64,000 bases of DNA, from contig OY979721.1 in the NCBI GenBank assembly GCA_963855995.1, positions 3,782,001 to 3,846,000 of the forward strand. Direction: 5' to 3'. The position numbers and the translations under genes are program-made. A model generated the notes under the pieces. The model worked only from the letters and a program-made list of their open reading frames with translations. It was not told where the DNA came from and ran no database searches. Source of the stretch: Muricea muricata (Eukaryota > Cnidaria > Anthozoa > Malacalcyonacea > Plexauridae). Positions 32,011 to 43,311 of this stretch are shown piece after piece. The stretch's first letter is position 1; each line of letters begins with the position of its first letter.

Positions 32011-32439
32011 GCCCCGCTCATTGCCTTTGACTCCGTTCCACGAGTCCACGTTTTTCGTTCCACTCTAATATATATTTATGGCTTGCCAAGTGAACTTAAC
32101 TAGAATTTGAATGCTATGTTGACACACAAGGAGTTAGACACCCGCGGTGTATACACAGATCATACGTAGTTATGAAATCTAAATATTTTCTTCCTTGATT
32201 ACTTTCTGCTGTTTGCTTGCAGAAGCTCGCTGCATGCAAGCAAATGAACAATTTGAGCGCGCCATGCATCTGCGTGGGATGAGAAAATCCTTAATTCTAG
32301 CTGTAGGCCTGGTCCCCACTAGCGACATGAGCATTAGCGATATTGACATAGGACAACGTTTCCGGTTTACGAAGGCAAAGCAGAAAGAATTATTTTTGAA
32401 ATTGCTTTGTTCTGGCTTATGCCCGTAGTCTTACGCTTG

Positions 32440-32485
32440 TGCTTATGTCGATGCTTATGTCGATGCTTATGTCGATGCTTATGTC
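32440..32485 (+). repeat. 12-bp tandem repeat (GCTTATGTCGAT)
   Basis: About four copies of CTTATGTCGATG. The word CGACATRAGCAT in opposite sense occurs about 120 bases upstream (32324-32336), so this may be the end of a small inverted-repeat element. Confidence 0.6.
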
Positions 32486-32499
32486 GCACACTTCACTGC

Positions 32500-34839
32500 T
32501 TTTGTTTGTTTTGTCTTATGCTCGTAGACTTATGCTTGTGCTTGTTTATAAGGTATAAATAAGAATTATTGTTATGCGTTTAGTATATGTACCTCTTCGT
32601 TTTAGTAGCGGAAACAAACGGGGAAAAACATGCTTCTCTTTTTCAGTAAAATGAAAAGTTTCAACAATACGCATGCATGTATTTTTCGTTTACATTCATT
32701 CATAAAAAGTGCGAAACGTATGATATTTTTAACGTTTGTATAACGTTTATACAGAAAAATAGAAAAAGTACAGTAGCTAATAAGTCACAAGAGATTGCAA
32801 GCGGAAGTCAGTGCTGTCTACTTGTGTTTTGGCTACAACGTATTTTTTTACCTGTTTTGTACGTGTAATATAGCAGTTACTTATCGTTTGCTTTGATTAT
32901 ACTTTTTGACAACCGGATTTAGCTGTACAAATTTAATACTCTGGCAAATCACTGATATCTCTATTATCTTACACACGGGAGAGTCTTTATTAAGATTTTT
33001 TTCTGCTATAGTAGTAGTACATGGGGCGTCATTATGTGCGTGAACCCAGACTGTTAACTGATCTCATTCAGGACGCATACATAGGGCAGGTGTCTTTCTA
33101 GTCAGTGAGACAAAAAGTATTGAATATGAGTCAATACATTTCTCAAAAAAGTATGTCGAGTTATATTTCTCAAAGATAAACAGTTTTCTATTATTTTTAG
33201 AAGAAACTTATAATTGGCTTTTGATACAATCTTCTTCAGAAAATTGGAATTTTTTCATCTTCTTCATCGAATAAAAAAGGTTAATATAAATTAATAATAA
33301 TAATGAGCATAATATAGTAACATTGAGCGACGGTTTTAAAATTGAAGCAGATCGAATTCATTGGACGTGTAACGTTGTAGTTGTAGACCAAACAAACCTA
33401 GCTTTTCCATTAACCATTTGGCAAAGCAAAAGCTATATACATTGAATGGATACAATTGTAAAGATGCATATAATTTCACGCATGTGCAATCGTTTAGAAC
33501 TCGTCGGGAAATACCAAACATAAGATGTTTTGAAGATGGAAATTACTTAATAAAGGATATATTTTACAGGCAGGAAACATGTGGTTAGAAATACAAACAT
33601 GCGTAAACGTAACCTATTTACTGTAACGACATAAACACAATTCATTTTGAAGCGTCGAATTCTGTATTTTTATTTACATTGTTTCAGGTAGCGGCGGTTC
33701 CAATATCTGCACTATCACAACATTAGTACTTATTCTTATAGATAGAATTTTTTTATTACAGGATCCAGCCTCGAAAATGTTAATACTATAATTTGAAACA
33801 ATACTGTTTGTCAAATTCTGCTAGGCCATAGGCTAGGAAATTCACGAAAACCTGGTTCCAATTTTTTTTGGTAATTCTCCATTCGGCATATCGGAATTGT
33901 AACAGCATTTTTTTATGAAAGAAAGACAGAGATATATTTTGCTTGCATAAATTGGTTCGAACAACATGTGGAGCTTTATGAAATCACAAATAGCGATTCT
34001 GAGAACTCAGGAATTTTTGTTAGTCACTGTATGGAACAATGTTTCATGTGCTGCTTCAAAGAAATAGTCAAAATGTACACAGCATATAAGGCCCGCTCAC
34101 ACCATGCAACATAGCGCTATTATTTCTGTTTATCAGTTACAGGCAAAATTTAATATATCACATTTTAACCCACATTCACTTAATTACATACCCCAAAATC
34201 AGAATTGCATGCGGCCAATGTAGAATTAATTGCAACTCGTTACTGACGCGTGTAACGAATTGCAGACTGAATCACATCACATGCAAGCCATTTCGAATTT
34301 GCTAAAAGTAATTGAGAATTAAGGACACGTGTTGGCCCGAGAACTGTATATTAATGCATGCGTCCAAGACAATAAGCAAAACAGGCATATTCTGCAGACA
34401 AGTTGTGGTAAAAGCCTATTCGTATGTAAAAGCCTATTCGTATGCATTTCTATGTTTAGACATCACATGAGTATTGCATGTAGTGTTATTATAATGTTGT
34501 GTATAGTAAAGTTAATGAAAACATACTTAGCATAACTAAATGTTATCTAAGAGATCTTATCCGGTTTGATGATTCAGGAAAGTACCGCATCAAAACATCT
34601 CAGCAAGGCGGATACTTAATCTAAAGACCTGAGTATATCATTAGGACATTAGTATTGTAATTGTAATTGAAATGGAAATGGAAATAGGTTAATAATATCA
34701 TTAAAATGTTTCTGTCGAATGCTAGAAAACATTTTTAATTTGCCCAGATGCCATTGTACGTGATCTTTCTGGTTATCATAGTAATAATTTTATAGACAAG
34801 CCCTATCTGTTCTTGTTTTTATAAACTTTGCGGGGAACT
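32500..34839. other. Long gene-less stretch
   Basis: AT-rich, with only short chance frames and a 14-base duplication GTAAAAGCCTATTC at about 34407-34435. No gene identified. Confidence 0.45.
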
Positions 34840-35220
34840 TGAACTAAACTAACTTTATTAATACAAGATAACTTTATATAAACAGTTCTTCCTGGAGGTT
34901 CAGCGAGGCTCATATAGGTGCAGTGTTACTACAGGGGGAAACCTAGTAAGCTAAACTTAACTCTAATTAATGTTTTATATATCTAGCATTACTACAGGAC
35001 TAAGGATATCTAAACTAAACTAACTTTATTTATAGTGGATAGCTTTATCAATTCTAATCTTTTCTTCCTAGAGGTTCAGTAAGGATCACCTCGTATTGAT
35101 CCAATGTTACTACAGCAGCCGAGGAACCTAAATAAACTAACTAGTAACTTCATTTGTACTAGTGCATGATACCTTTATCAGTTTTAAACTGTTCTTCCTA
35201 CAATCGTGGACAAAACTGTT
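34840..35220 (+). repeat. Tandem units of the ~115-bp dispersed repeat
   Basis: About three to four degenerate units with AACTAAACTAACTTTATT, GGTTCAGTAAGGATCAC, GATCCAATGTTACTAC and GTTCTTCCT. Same family and orientation as 3500-4000. Confidence 0.75.
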
Positions 35221-35277
35221 AAGAAAATTTAGAAAAAACACTATCAACTGCTTACAATAATTTTTACATGGCTTTGT

Positions 35278-35370
35278 GAGCCCCCTTTCCCCCATTCAAT
35301 GTTGTATATATTGACCTCACATTACATGCGAACTAAATTCAACATTGTCCAGGGGGAAGGGGGGTTATGG
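35278..35370. repeat. Short imperfect foldback
   Basis: CCCCCTTTCCCCCATTCAATGTTG faces CAACATTGTCCAGGGGGAAGGGGG about 40 bases apart. Possibly a tiny MITE; no target duplication was established. Confidence 0.4.
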
Positions 35371-36186
35371 TGAATAAAAGGCATAAATTCATTCTTATAG
35401 GACCAAACTTGTACACTGCACTATTTGAAAGAAACTCTAAAATAATATATAGAAGTCTATTACAAAATTTTTATATCTGTTTTACTTCAGGTGATATTCT
35501 CATGTAAATCAACCAACTGCCTGCCATCTTGGATTAATTTTTAACCTCATTAACAATGTTTCGGTTATGTCACAACAGGGATTAGCCATTCAAAGTTTCT
35601 CCTGAATACCTACCTCCAATAAAATATTTTTGGAACCATGCTGAAATCCGAAACACTGACCATGTATGTGGTTATTGGAGAAGATTAATCATTGCGTCGT
35701 AAGAAAAAAATTGCATTACTCCTGTCGTGAAACAGACCACAGTACTTTTATATAGATCAGCGGAACGTTGATTGACATTAATCACATTATTGTTGTGGTT
35801 AAAATGGGAGAGGATTCTGTGAGCGTGAACAATTGTATGATTGAAACTTACTACCATAAAAATAATTCTTAAAAATTGTGGGAATCAATACACATTTCAC
35901 CACAAAGTGGCACCTTCGACGGAGATTCTATCTTGTCATCAGTCTACGTCACTACGTAGTCCCATGAGATGCGCATGCGTGCTTTGCTGATCAGTGCTAA
36001 CGTGTTTGTTGTTCACACGAAGTTACATTTTTCGCTTCTTGTTAAATATAATATAGAATTCATCGCGTTTTCAATCTATCCTGTGGTAAGTTGCATGGGT
36101 TTTGACAAGGAGTTATTCTTGATCACCGTTATAACATATCTTCACGAGTTTTTATTCCAGGAATATTGAAATTCAACTATTTTTTA

Positions 36187-37391
36187 ATGGAAGAAGATTC
36201 TCCTACAGTAGACCGCGAGGTCGACAGCCAAGAACCAACTAGACACCGACGAGGTTCACCGAACCATATTGACAGGCTGAGTGAACAAGGTTCACCGAAC
36301 CGAAACCAGCCGATTCAAGCGGACAAAAACACTGAAGTGCTCATGAATATTAATGAAAATATGGGGCAAATGGCTTCTTTGTTATCAACGCTATGTCGGC
36401 GCCTTCCTCAGCTTCCGGACTGTTGTTCACCGGACAAAAACCGCCAGTCCTCACGTACTCGCACCACGTCAGAGACACAACAATCTGTTGAAAGTGATTC
36501 TAATCCTTCATCTAGCTCTGATGAAGATGACAGGTCGTACAAACGGCGAAAGCGTACCATAAGCAACTGAGTGTCCATGCTAGCGAGGACGAGAGTGTGG
36601 ATGTAAAGCTGCTCACCGGGCACCAATCACAGCAGGTCACCGACCAACAGCAAGTAGATAATTCGATTTTAAAAGAACTATCTGACCTGTTAGATGAGGG
36701 TGAAACAACAAGCCCAGCTATTCAAAAGCAATTGGCAGAGATTGCTGACAAACGTTGGGGCACACGATTAACATCTGACAAAATAAAAAAGCTCACCGAG
36801 CGATATAATCGACCAGAAAATGTTTCGAACATAATACCGACAAAGGTTAACAACGAAATCTGGTCACAATTGTCTTCTTCAAAAAAGAAGATGGATCTTC
36901 AGTTAGCCAATTTGCAACAGACTATTTGCAAGGTGGCTATCACAGTCTTACAGACAGGGGATGAACTCCTACCTAAAACAAACGGTGAGACAAACAAAAA
37001 CTTAGCATCTCGTTCAGTAGATGCTCTGGCTATGCTAGGTCATGCAAATGCTGAGATATCTAGGCTTCGACGTGAGCAGATACGTTTTGCTCTTCGGCCT
37101 GAATATTCCTATATTTGCAAGGCAGATATCCCAAATGGCTCTTTACTCTTTGGGGAGGATCTTCCAAAGCAATTAAAGGAGGCTAAAGAGACCAACGCAA
37201 TTGGTCTACGTCTTACCCATCCCACAAAGAAAGCACGTGCATTACATAAGTCAAAACCATACGACATGGATAAACGTCCTAGTAATTATGGGTTATCAAA
37301 TCAACATAAGGGTCAGAAGGAGGATTTTCGAAGAGGCCAGAATTATCCCCCCAAACGAAAGAAACCCACAATGGGCAACGAGAGGAAATGA
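36187..37391 (+). pseudogene. DIRS gag-like gene, frameshifted
   Basis: First part MEEDSPTVDREVDSQEP... (36187-36570), rich in charged and Ser/Asn residues and ending in a basic patch RSYKRRKR. A one-base shift near 36550 moves the frame to the second part (to 37391), which reads SVHASEDESVDVK..., LADKRWG-like text and a basic C-terminus (PPKRKKPT). The role would be the nucleocapsid-like protein of the element. Assigned by position upstream of the DIRS RT and by composition; there is no sharp motif. Confidence 0.7.
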
Positions 37392-37499
37392 TCAAACGTT
37401 TGGAAGCAATAAAGGGAAATGTAAGTTCATTTCCTACTTTTACGCCAATTTTAGTGGAATAATTAAGGTCACTATGTCAATCTTTTCAAGGGGGTCAGG

Positions 37500-38424
37500 T
37501 CTCCCACTACTGGCATGAATGGACAAAACTAACTTCCGATAATCAAATCCTAGCCGATATTCGGGGGATAAAAATTGAATGTGTAGAAAATCCTGCACAA
37601 CACCGATTTAATCAAAGGTTTAATAAGAATGAGACCAGAAACTTGCAGAAGCTCTTGCACGAGATGGAAAATATACAAATAATCAAGGTTGCAGCACAAC
37701 AACCTGGACAAATATTGTCCAGTATCTTTCTGCGCCCTAAGAAAGATGGTACCTATCGCCTTATTTTAAATCTTAAAAAATTTAATGAAAATGTGGAATA
37801 TCACCATTTTAAAATGGATTCCTTAACAAATATTATCAGGATTATGGAAAGGGCTGTTACATGGCATCCATTGGCATAAAGGATGCATATTTCTCCTTTG
37901 CCATAAACAGTCATGATCAAAAGTTTTTATGTTTTCAATGGGAAAATTGCACATATCAGTTTACATGCTTGCCTAATGGCCTTTCTTCTGCACCAAGAAA
38001 CTTCACAAAACTCTTAAAAGTACCATTGTCACAGTTACACAAACAAGGCCATATCTCATTGGGTCACTTAGATGATTTTTACTTGCAGGGCAACAGTTAT
38101 AAACAATGCCTTACGAATGTAATTGATACTATCATACTTTTTTCAAGGCTTGGTTTCGTAGTTCACCCAGACAAATCTGTTTTCGTGCCATCACAAATTA
38201 TTACAATATTAGGATGCACTCTTAATTTAATTAATATGACGGTGAAACTCACCAAGGACAAGATCACAGGCTTAACAAAAGCATGCCAAAGTTTATTAGA
38301 CAGTAAAAGTTTATCTATTAGAGATGTGGCTAGAGTTATAGGGAAAATAGTTTCCAGTTTCCCAGGTACAAGCTATGGCCCACTATATTATCGGGCTCTT
38401 GATCGGGATAAAACCCATGCTTGA
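37500..38424 (+). pseudogene. DIRS reverse transcriptase, frameshifted
   Basis: The N-terminal part (37643-37860) has LRPKKDGTYRLILNLKKFNE. A frameshift at about 37860 leads into GIKDAYFSFAINSHDQKFLC, the catalytic HLDDFYLQ and GFVVHPDKSVF, LGCTLN. The frame ends at TGA 38422-38424 before RNase H. Catalytic aspartates are present, but the reading frame is broken in two places. Confidence 0.88.
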
Positions 38425-38454
38425 AAACTTAATAAAGGAAATTTTGATGCTCAA

Positions 38455-39318
38455 ATGATTTTGTCTTCAGCATCAAAGTCAGAACTGTGTTGGTGGGTGA
38501 ACAACATAGCTAAGGAGCAAAATAATATTGAGAGGGGCCCACCAACTCTTCAGATTACAACAGATGCTTCTTCATCTGGTTGGGGTGCTGAATGCCAGGG
38601 AATATCTACTGGCGGACAGTGGTCATTTGTAGAAGCACAACAACATGTTAATTACTTAGAGCTATATGCTGCTTTTCTGGGCTTACAAACTTTTGTAAAG
38701 AACAAATATCACATGCATATCAGACTCGGGCTAGATAATACAACAGGGGTTAGCGTTATAAACCACATGGGTACAAGTCATTCAGACCAATGCAATAAAC
38801 TTTGCAAAACTATATGGGAATGGTGCATTCAACGGCACATTTGGATCAGTGCTGCTCACTTACCCGGTTCACTTAATACGGTAGCAGATACCGAGTCACG
38901 TTGCAAAAACAACAATTTAGAATGGATGATTAATCCAAATATTTTGCAACACGCTTTGAAACAGCTATTTTTCAAACCGGAAATTGATTTATTTGCATCG
39001 CGGATAAATAAACAATTTCCGGTATATGCTTCATACAGACCTGACCCCAATGCAATGGCAATAGATGCTTTTACCATTCAATGGACCGACCTAAAATTGT
39101 ATGCTTTCCCACCGTTTAGTGTTATTCCACTAGTAATACACAAAATATGTCAGGACCAAGCTCAAGGAATAATAGTAATTCCCGAATGGACAACACAGTA
39201 TTGGTATCCAAAAGTTCTCCAACCACTAAAAGAAGCGCCAGTAAAACTCAAACAAGTCCAAATCTTCTTCAACTGCCACAAAACCCGCAGGCGGTACACC
39301 CGTTACATGTCAATCTAA
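38455..39318 (+). pseudogene. DIRS RNase H and methyltransferase-like domains
   Basis: RNase H: ITTDASSSGWGAECQG (first catalytic D), NYLELYAAFLGL (E), RLGLDNTTGVSVIN (D), then the AAHLPGSLNTVADTESR region. The C-terminal part (EIDLFASRINKQFPVYASY, RPDPNAMAIDAF, YAFPPFSVIPLVI, VIPEWTTQYWYP) is the Dam-methyltransferase-like module typical of DIRS-1-like elements and absent from Ngaro elements. It is separated from RT by one stop. Confidence 0.88.
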
Positions 39319-39329
39319 ACCTACTGGTG

Positions 39330-40212
39330 TGTCACTTATTGGGGAAAGACTCGACCAATATGGCCTCAGTAGCGCAACCAAAGAGATCCTGATGTCTTCA
39401 TGGAGATCGGGTACCAGGGAACAATATTGTACCTATCTAAGCAGATAGGAGCGATATTGCGAAGAAAATCAACTATCAAAACTCAACCCAGGTTTAAATG
39501 GTGCAATCGAGTTCTTGACTTTTTTGTTTGAGTCAGGGTTGGGATACAGTGCTTTGATACCTTTATTTAATGGCATAAAATTTGGAGAACACTTACTAGT
39601 TGGTCGTTTTCTAAAAGGGGTTTATGAACAGCGACCAGCACTACCGCGGTATAAAGCCATCTGGAATGTTGGTGAAGTTTTAAACTATCTAACAACCCTA
39701 AAACAGGTTCCAGAATTATCTTTAAAGGACCTTACTTAAAGTTAACCATGCTTCTCTGCTTACTCACAGCTCAGCGATGTCAAACTGTGCACTTATTGGA
39801 CCTCAAATTTATACAAGAATTAGAAGGAAAATACCACTTAACAGTACAGCAGAAATTAAAACAGTCTAGACCGGGCCAACATTTAGAACCAATTGTGCTG
39901 TTAGAATTTGTTCCAGACAGAAAACTTTGTGTCGTTACTCATCTTCGGGAGTACCTTAAACGAACTGAGGTTTTAAGAGGGAATAATACCTAAAACCTTT
40001 TAAGGGTTAAAACTGTTTTACAACAAGCGGGTATCAGTGTGTCCACCTATACAGCTCATAGCAGCAGAGCAGCTGCTACCTCACATGCTCAAAAACAAGG
40101 ACTAAACTTGCAAGAGATCATGAAGTCAGCGGGTTGGACATCCTCGTCCACATTTGAAAAATTTTATAAAAAACCCACAAAACAATTCATAATTTGGGTG
40201 AAGTTGTGTTAA
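39330..40212 (+). pseudogene. DIRS tyrosine recombinase, broken
   Basis: The N-terminal part (GTREQYCTYLSR, then ERYCEENQLSKLNPG) is interrupted by TAG 39446-39448. A one-base frameshift lies near 39735, and a further in-frame TAA at 39991-39993 follows EVLRGNNT. The catalytic end still shows LLTAQRCQTVHLL (first Arg region), TAHSSRAAATSHA (H-x-x-R) and GWTSSSTFEKFYKKP (W and nucleophile Tyr). This is the enzyme that would insert circular DIRS DNA; it cannot be made from this copy. Confidence 0.85.
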
Positions 40213-40354
40213 ATAGCGTAGTCAGTTAATCTACGTACATTGTTTTGTATTGCTACTAATACAACAAATTTTGGACAGTTGTACTTTATTTCGTATGAGT
40301 AGAACTTTGAAGTCTCATGGGACTACGTAGTGACATAGACTGATGACAAGATAG

Positions 40355-40633
40355 AATTGGAAATTAAACGAAACTTACCTGGAAGTTGAAGTTTGATTAT
40401 AATTCTGTCTTGTCATCAGTCAGGAGCGAAGGAGTCACATGCCCAGTTCCCACCCAACCCATAGTTGGGCGACTCCTTCGTTCCAGGGCTTCTCCTCATA
40501 CTCGCTTTGAAGACTGATCAGCAAAGCACGCATGCGCATCTCATGTGACTCCTTCGTTCCTGACTGATGACAAGACAGAATTATAATCAAACTTCAACTT
40601 CCAGGTAAGTTTCGTTTAATTTCCAATTTTGTT
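40355..40633. repeat. Long inverted repeat at the DIRS right end
   Basis: Arms of about 85 bp (40365-40443 and 40546-40630) are nearly exact inverses. They carry GGAAATTAAACGAAACTTAC, AAGTTTGATTATAATTCTGT and CTTGTCATCAGTCAGGA in opposite sense. The spacer holds a second small inverted pair (CGAAGGAGTCAC, CGACTCCTTCG) and the inverse of the DIRS left inner edge. It fits a DIRS internal complementary region, although the duplicated palindromic layout is unusual. Confidence 0.8.
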
Positions 40634-40670
40634 ATGCGAATTTATCGAGAATATTGTTGTATTGGAATAT

Positions 40671-40769
40671 TGTTGTATTAGAATATTGTAATTTGGTAAT
40701 TAAGCATAATTATTATTCTACTTTGTGGGCGTACTACCGTATAAAAACTACAGATGTGAATACTGAAGG
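40671..40769 (+). repeat. 5' LTR, left part
   Basis: Matches 50247-50347 of the 3' LTR (TGTTGTATTAGAATATTG, CTACTTTGTGGGCGTACTAC) up to about TGAAGG. The LTR is then interrupted by the nested transposon and continues at 48073. Confidence 0.92.
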
Positions 40770-41208
40770 TGGCTCGATAGTCAAATTTGCAAAATTTTTT
40801 GCAAACATGAAATTTTGCATGTGGGACCCTTCTACTTTTGCTTTAAAAAAGTTTTATTTGGACACATTGCTTATTTTCCTCAAAATTAACCATTTAGTAC
40901 ACTAGTTTGTGAATTTAGAATGCCGTTGCTATGGTAACCATATTTGTTTTAATCATAGATATGTACTTATACTAGATAGCGCACGCTAATACAAGTCTCT
41001 AATAAAAATTGAAGCCGGAAGTAAGTCATGCTTTGCGACCGGCGGCCATGTTGAATGGCCTCACTTGAGGAGTGAAGACTATAAATTACTATTAGAAAAT
41101 TGACATTTTTGCGTGTTTTTGCTTTTAACTGGCGCCGTACGAAATGAAATCAAGACAAATTTAGTTTTTAATTTTGACAAGAATGATAGCGATATGAATT
41201 TTATTTTA

Positions 41209-41253
41209 TTACAACGACGTTTCGATGCTTCTTGCATCATTTTCAAGTTACAA
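41209..41253 (-). ncRNA. Hammerhead-like fold, inverted copy
   Basis: Reverse-complement twin of the fold at 43194-43238, in the left inverted arm of the Penelope-like element. The same helices can form. See that entry for the base pairing and for the reasons it may be a decayed rather than active ribozyme. Confidence 0.4.
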
Positions 41254-41452
41254 GTGAGAACTATTCGTATTACGTTTACTTTTAGTTAACGGTCCGCGTG
41301 TTCGTAAGCAAATAAATTGCGTAAGCATGCAAAAATTACCAAATGCGCTAGGCAAAAAGTACTAAAATATTTAAACTATTTACATATAGAACGACACAAA
41401 GAAGACAAAAAGACACACATACACACACAAACATAAAATTAACTAATTAGTA

Positions 41453-42013
41453 TTAATTAAAAAGCTTAGAGTTTATTGAGTCTGACTGAGTGTTCAAGGA
41501 TGGCTTCAGTTCCCTAATGTAAAGCATCTCGTACAGAAGGCACTCGTACTTCCCTCGACACCTGCGTAGTATTGAAAAGCAGTTTTCAATCCGCGATGTG
41601 CTCTCTCCATGATGTTCACGCATATGAAGTCCCACCACTGACCCCTTGTGTTCATCAATGCGTTGATGTAGGTGTCGACATGTATAGCCAACATAATCTG
41701 CATCGCACAGATCACATTTAAATTTGTAAACAACGCATTGATTATTTACAAGGGGCGCCTTCACTTCCTTCAATTTGACTTCGTCGCGAATCTTTCTGCT
41801 TGTAAATACCGGTCGTAGAACTTTCCCAATCAACGATCCAAGGCCCGTGAGTTGTCTTCGCACAATATCGGCCGATTTTTGATCTTTAAACGGCAAGATA
41901 AGGCTCACCACGCATTCTTGCTGATTGGTTGATTCTTTCACTTCCTCGTACTGCTTTTGGACAAAACTTGATATTACTGAATCGACAAGCCTAAGGGGAT
42001 ACTGGAGATGGAC
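41453..42013 (-). pseudogene. Inverted partial copy of Penelope C-terminal coding region
   Basis: Encodes the same linker and GIY-YIG endonuclease domain as the forward copy (FVHLQYPLRLVDSVISSF, VVYKFKCDLCDADYVGYTC, HQRIDEHKGSVVGLHM), with very few differences. It stops abruptly at 42013, where the forward RT sequence begins. Reading on past the junction gives antisense RT and is meaningless. Confidence 0.9.
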
Positions 42014-42994
42014 AAAATAATGGCAAATACCTTCATGTGCTCTATCGAGGAGAAGCTGGTCAGCAACATGGTCATGCCATCTTTCTACCATCGATTTGTT
42101 GATGACACGATAACATCCCAACGTAATTTGGCTACAGCTGAAGACTTTCTTGACATTCTAAACAACTGTCACGAGTCTTTAAATTTCACAATGGAATGCG
42201 AAGTTGATGGAAAGCTGCCCTTTCTTGGTATGGAAGCCGTCAGAAACAAGAAACATCTTGAGACAAAGGTTCACGTGAAACCGACCAACACTGGCCTCCT
42301 TTTGCACTACCAGAGTCACGTGGATCGAAGATATAAACGTTCGCTTATAACCACCATGTTAAACCGAGCATTCCGTTTGTCGTCATCATGGAAACATTTT
42401 GTCGAGGAATGTGATCGTTTGAAAACCGTTTTCGTCCATCTCCAGTATCCCCTTAGCCTTGTCGATTCAGTAATATCAAGTTTTGTCCAAAAGCAGTACA
42501 AGGAAGTGAAAGAATCAACCAATCAGCAAGAATGCGTGGTGAGCCTTATCTTGCCGTTTAAAGATCAAAAATCGGCCGATATTGCGCGAAGACAACTCAC
42601 GGGCCTTGGATCGTTGATTGGGAAAGTTCTACGACCGGTATTTACAAGCAGAAAGATTCGCGACGAAGTCAAATTGAAGGAAGTGAAGGCGCCCCTTGTA
42701 AATAATCAATGCGTTGTTTACAAATTTAAATGTGATCTGTGCGATGCAGATTATGTTGGCTATACATGTCGACACCTACATCAACGCATTGATGAACACA
42801 AGGGGTCAGTGGTGGGACTTCATATGCGTGAACATCATGGAGAGAGCACATCGCGGATTGAAAACTGCTTTTCAATACTACGCAGGTGTCGAGGGAAGTA
42901 CGAGTGCCTTCTGTACGAGATGCTTTACATTAGGGAACTGAAGCCATCCTTGAACACTCAGTCAGACTCAATAAACTCTAAGCTTTTTAATTAA
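42008..42994 (+). pseudogene. Penelope RT C-terminal part and GIY-YIG endonuclease
   Basis: It opens within RT: FYHRFVDDTI holds the catalytic Asp pair, followed by LNNCHESLNFTMECE, LPFLGMEAV and KPTNTGLLLHYQSHVDRRYK. The C-terminal endonuclease has VVYKFKCDLCDADYVGYTC with a CxxC-type zinc/knuckle and GIY-YIG-like Y-x-G-Y, then LHQRIDEHK and NCFSILRRC. The N-terminal RT motifs are missing, so it is a truncated copy, yet the 328-codon frame is undamaged. A recent insertion is likely. Confidence 0.92.
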
Positions 42995-43193
42995 TACTAA
43001 TTAGTTAATTTTATGTTTGTGTGTGTATGTGTGTCTTTTTGTCTTCTTTGTGTCGTTCTATATGTAAATAGTTTAAATATTTTAGTACTTTTTGCCTAGC
43101 GCATTTGGTAATTTTTGCATGCTTACGCAATTTATTTGCTTACGAACACGCGGACCGTTAACTAAAAGTAAACGTAATACGAATAGTTCTCAC

Positions 43194-43238
43194 TTGTAAC
43201 TTGAAAATGATGCAAGAAGCATCGAAACGTCGTTGTAA
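43194..43238 (+). ncRNA. Hammerhead-ribozyme-like fold in Penelope terminal region
   Basis: TTGTAAC (43194-43200) can pair over 7 bp with GTTGTAA (43232-43238) as helix I. GATGC AAGAA GCATC forms a 5-bp helix II, followed by GAAAC and GTC, the positions expected for the conserved GAAA and the cleavage triplet with a minimal ACGT helix III. The CUGANGA core is degenerate here (TTGAAAAT). Penelope-like elements are known to carry minimal hammerheads in this region, so the layout is expected, but the core mismatches suggest reduced or lost activity. Confidence 0.5.
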
Positions 43239-43311
43239 TAAAATAAAATTCATATCGCTATCATTCTTGTCAAAATTATTTTCACAAAAGATTTTAATAA
43301 ATTTAGTTTTT

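Larger units (their letters stand above)
35923..40633 (+). mobile_element. Decayed DIRS-type tyrosine-recombinase retrotransposon
   Basis: The domain order is gag-like, reverse transcriptase, RNase H, DNA-methyltransferase-like and tyrosine recombinase, all on the plus strand. This is the hallmark of DIRS elements, which lack DDE integrase. The ends are inverted rather than direct: CTATCTTGTCATCAGTCTAC with the following ACTACGTAGTCCCATGAGA at 35926-35967 is mirrored at about 40315-40357. Beyond the right copy lies an internal-complementary-like region (40355-40633) that includes the inverse of the left inner edge (GATCAGCAAAGCACGCATGC). Frameshifts and stops in gag, RT and recombinase show it is inactive. 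Confidence 0.9.
41157..43311 (+). mobile_element. Penelope-like element with inverted partial copy
   Basis: Two copies of the element 3' part face outward: 41173-42013 (reverse) and 42434-43276 (forward) are near-perfect inverted repeats of about 842 bp. The forward copy continues 5' into RT sequence to about 42014. A 13-bp direct duplication AAATTTAGTTTTT flanks the whole (41157-41169 and 43299-43311). RT plus GIY-YIG endonuclease and the inverted terminal partial copy are characteristic of Penelope-like elements. The element is 5'-truncated within RT. Confidence 0.9.

Noticed and set aside
32210-32428. Exon after a good acceptor (TTGCTTGCAG) near 32220
   Set aside because: The following frame runs into repeat-like CGACATGAGCATTAGCG text and has no homology or donor. 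Too weak to annotate.
40357-40390. Hammerhead ribozyme in the DIRS end (CTGATGA ... GAAAC)
   Set aside because: The core words are present, but the intervening sequence cannot form helix II and no helix I partner was found. Probably coincidence.
41453-42121. Full 222-codon protein on the minus strand
   Set aside because: Its first ~36 codons are antisense to the forward RT copy. Only the part to 42013 is genuine Penelope coding sequence in inverse orientation.
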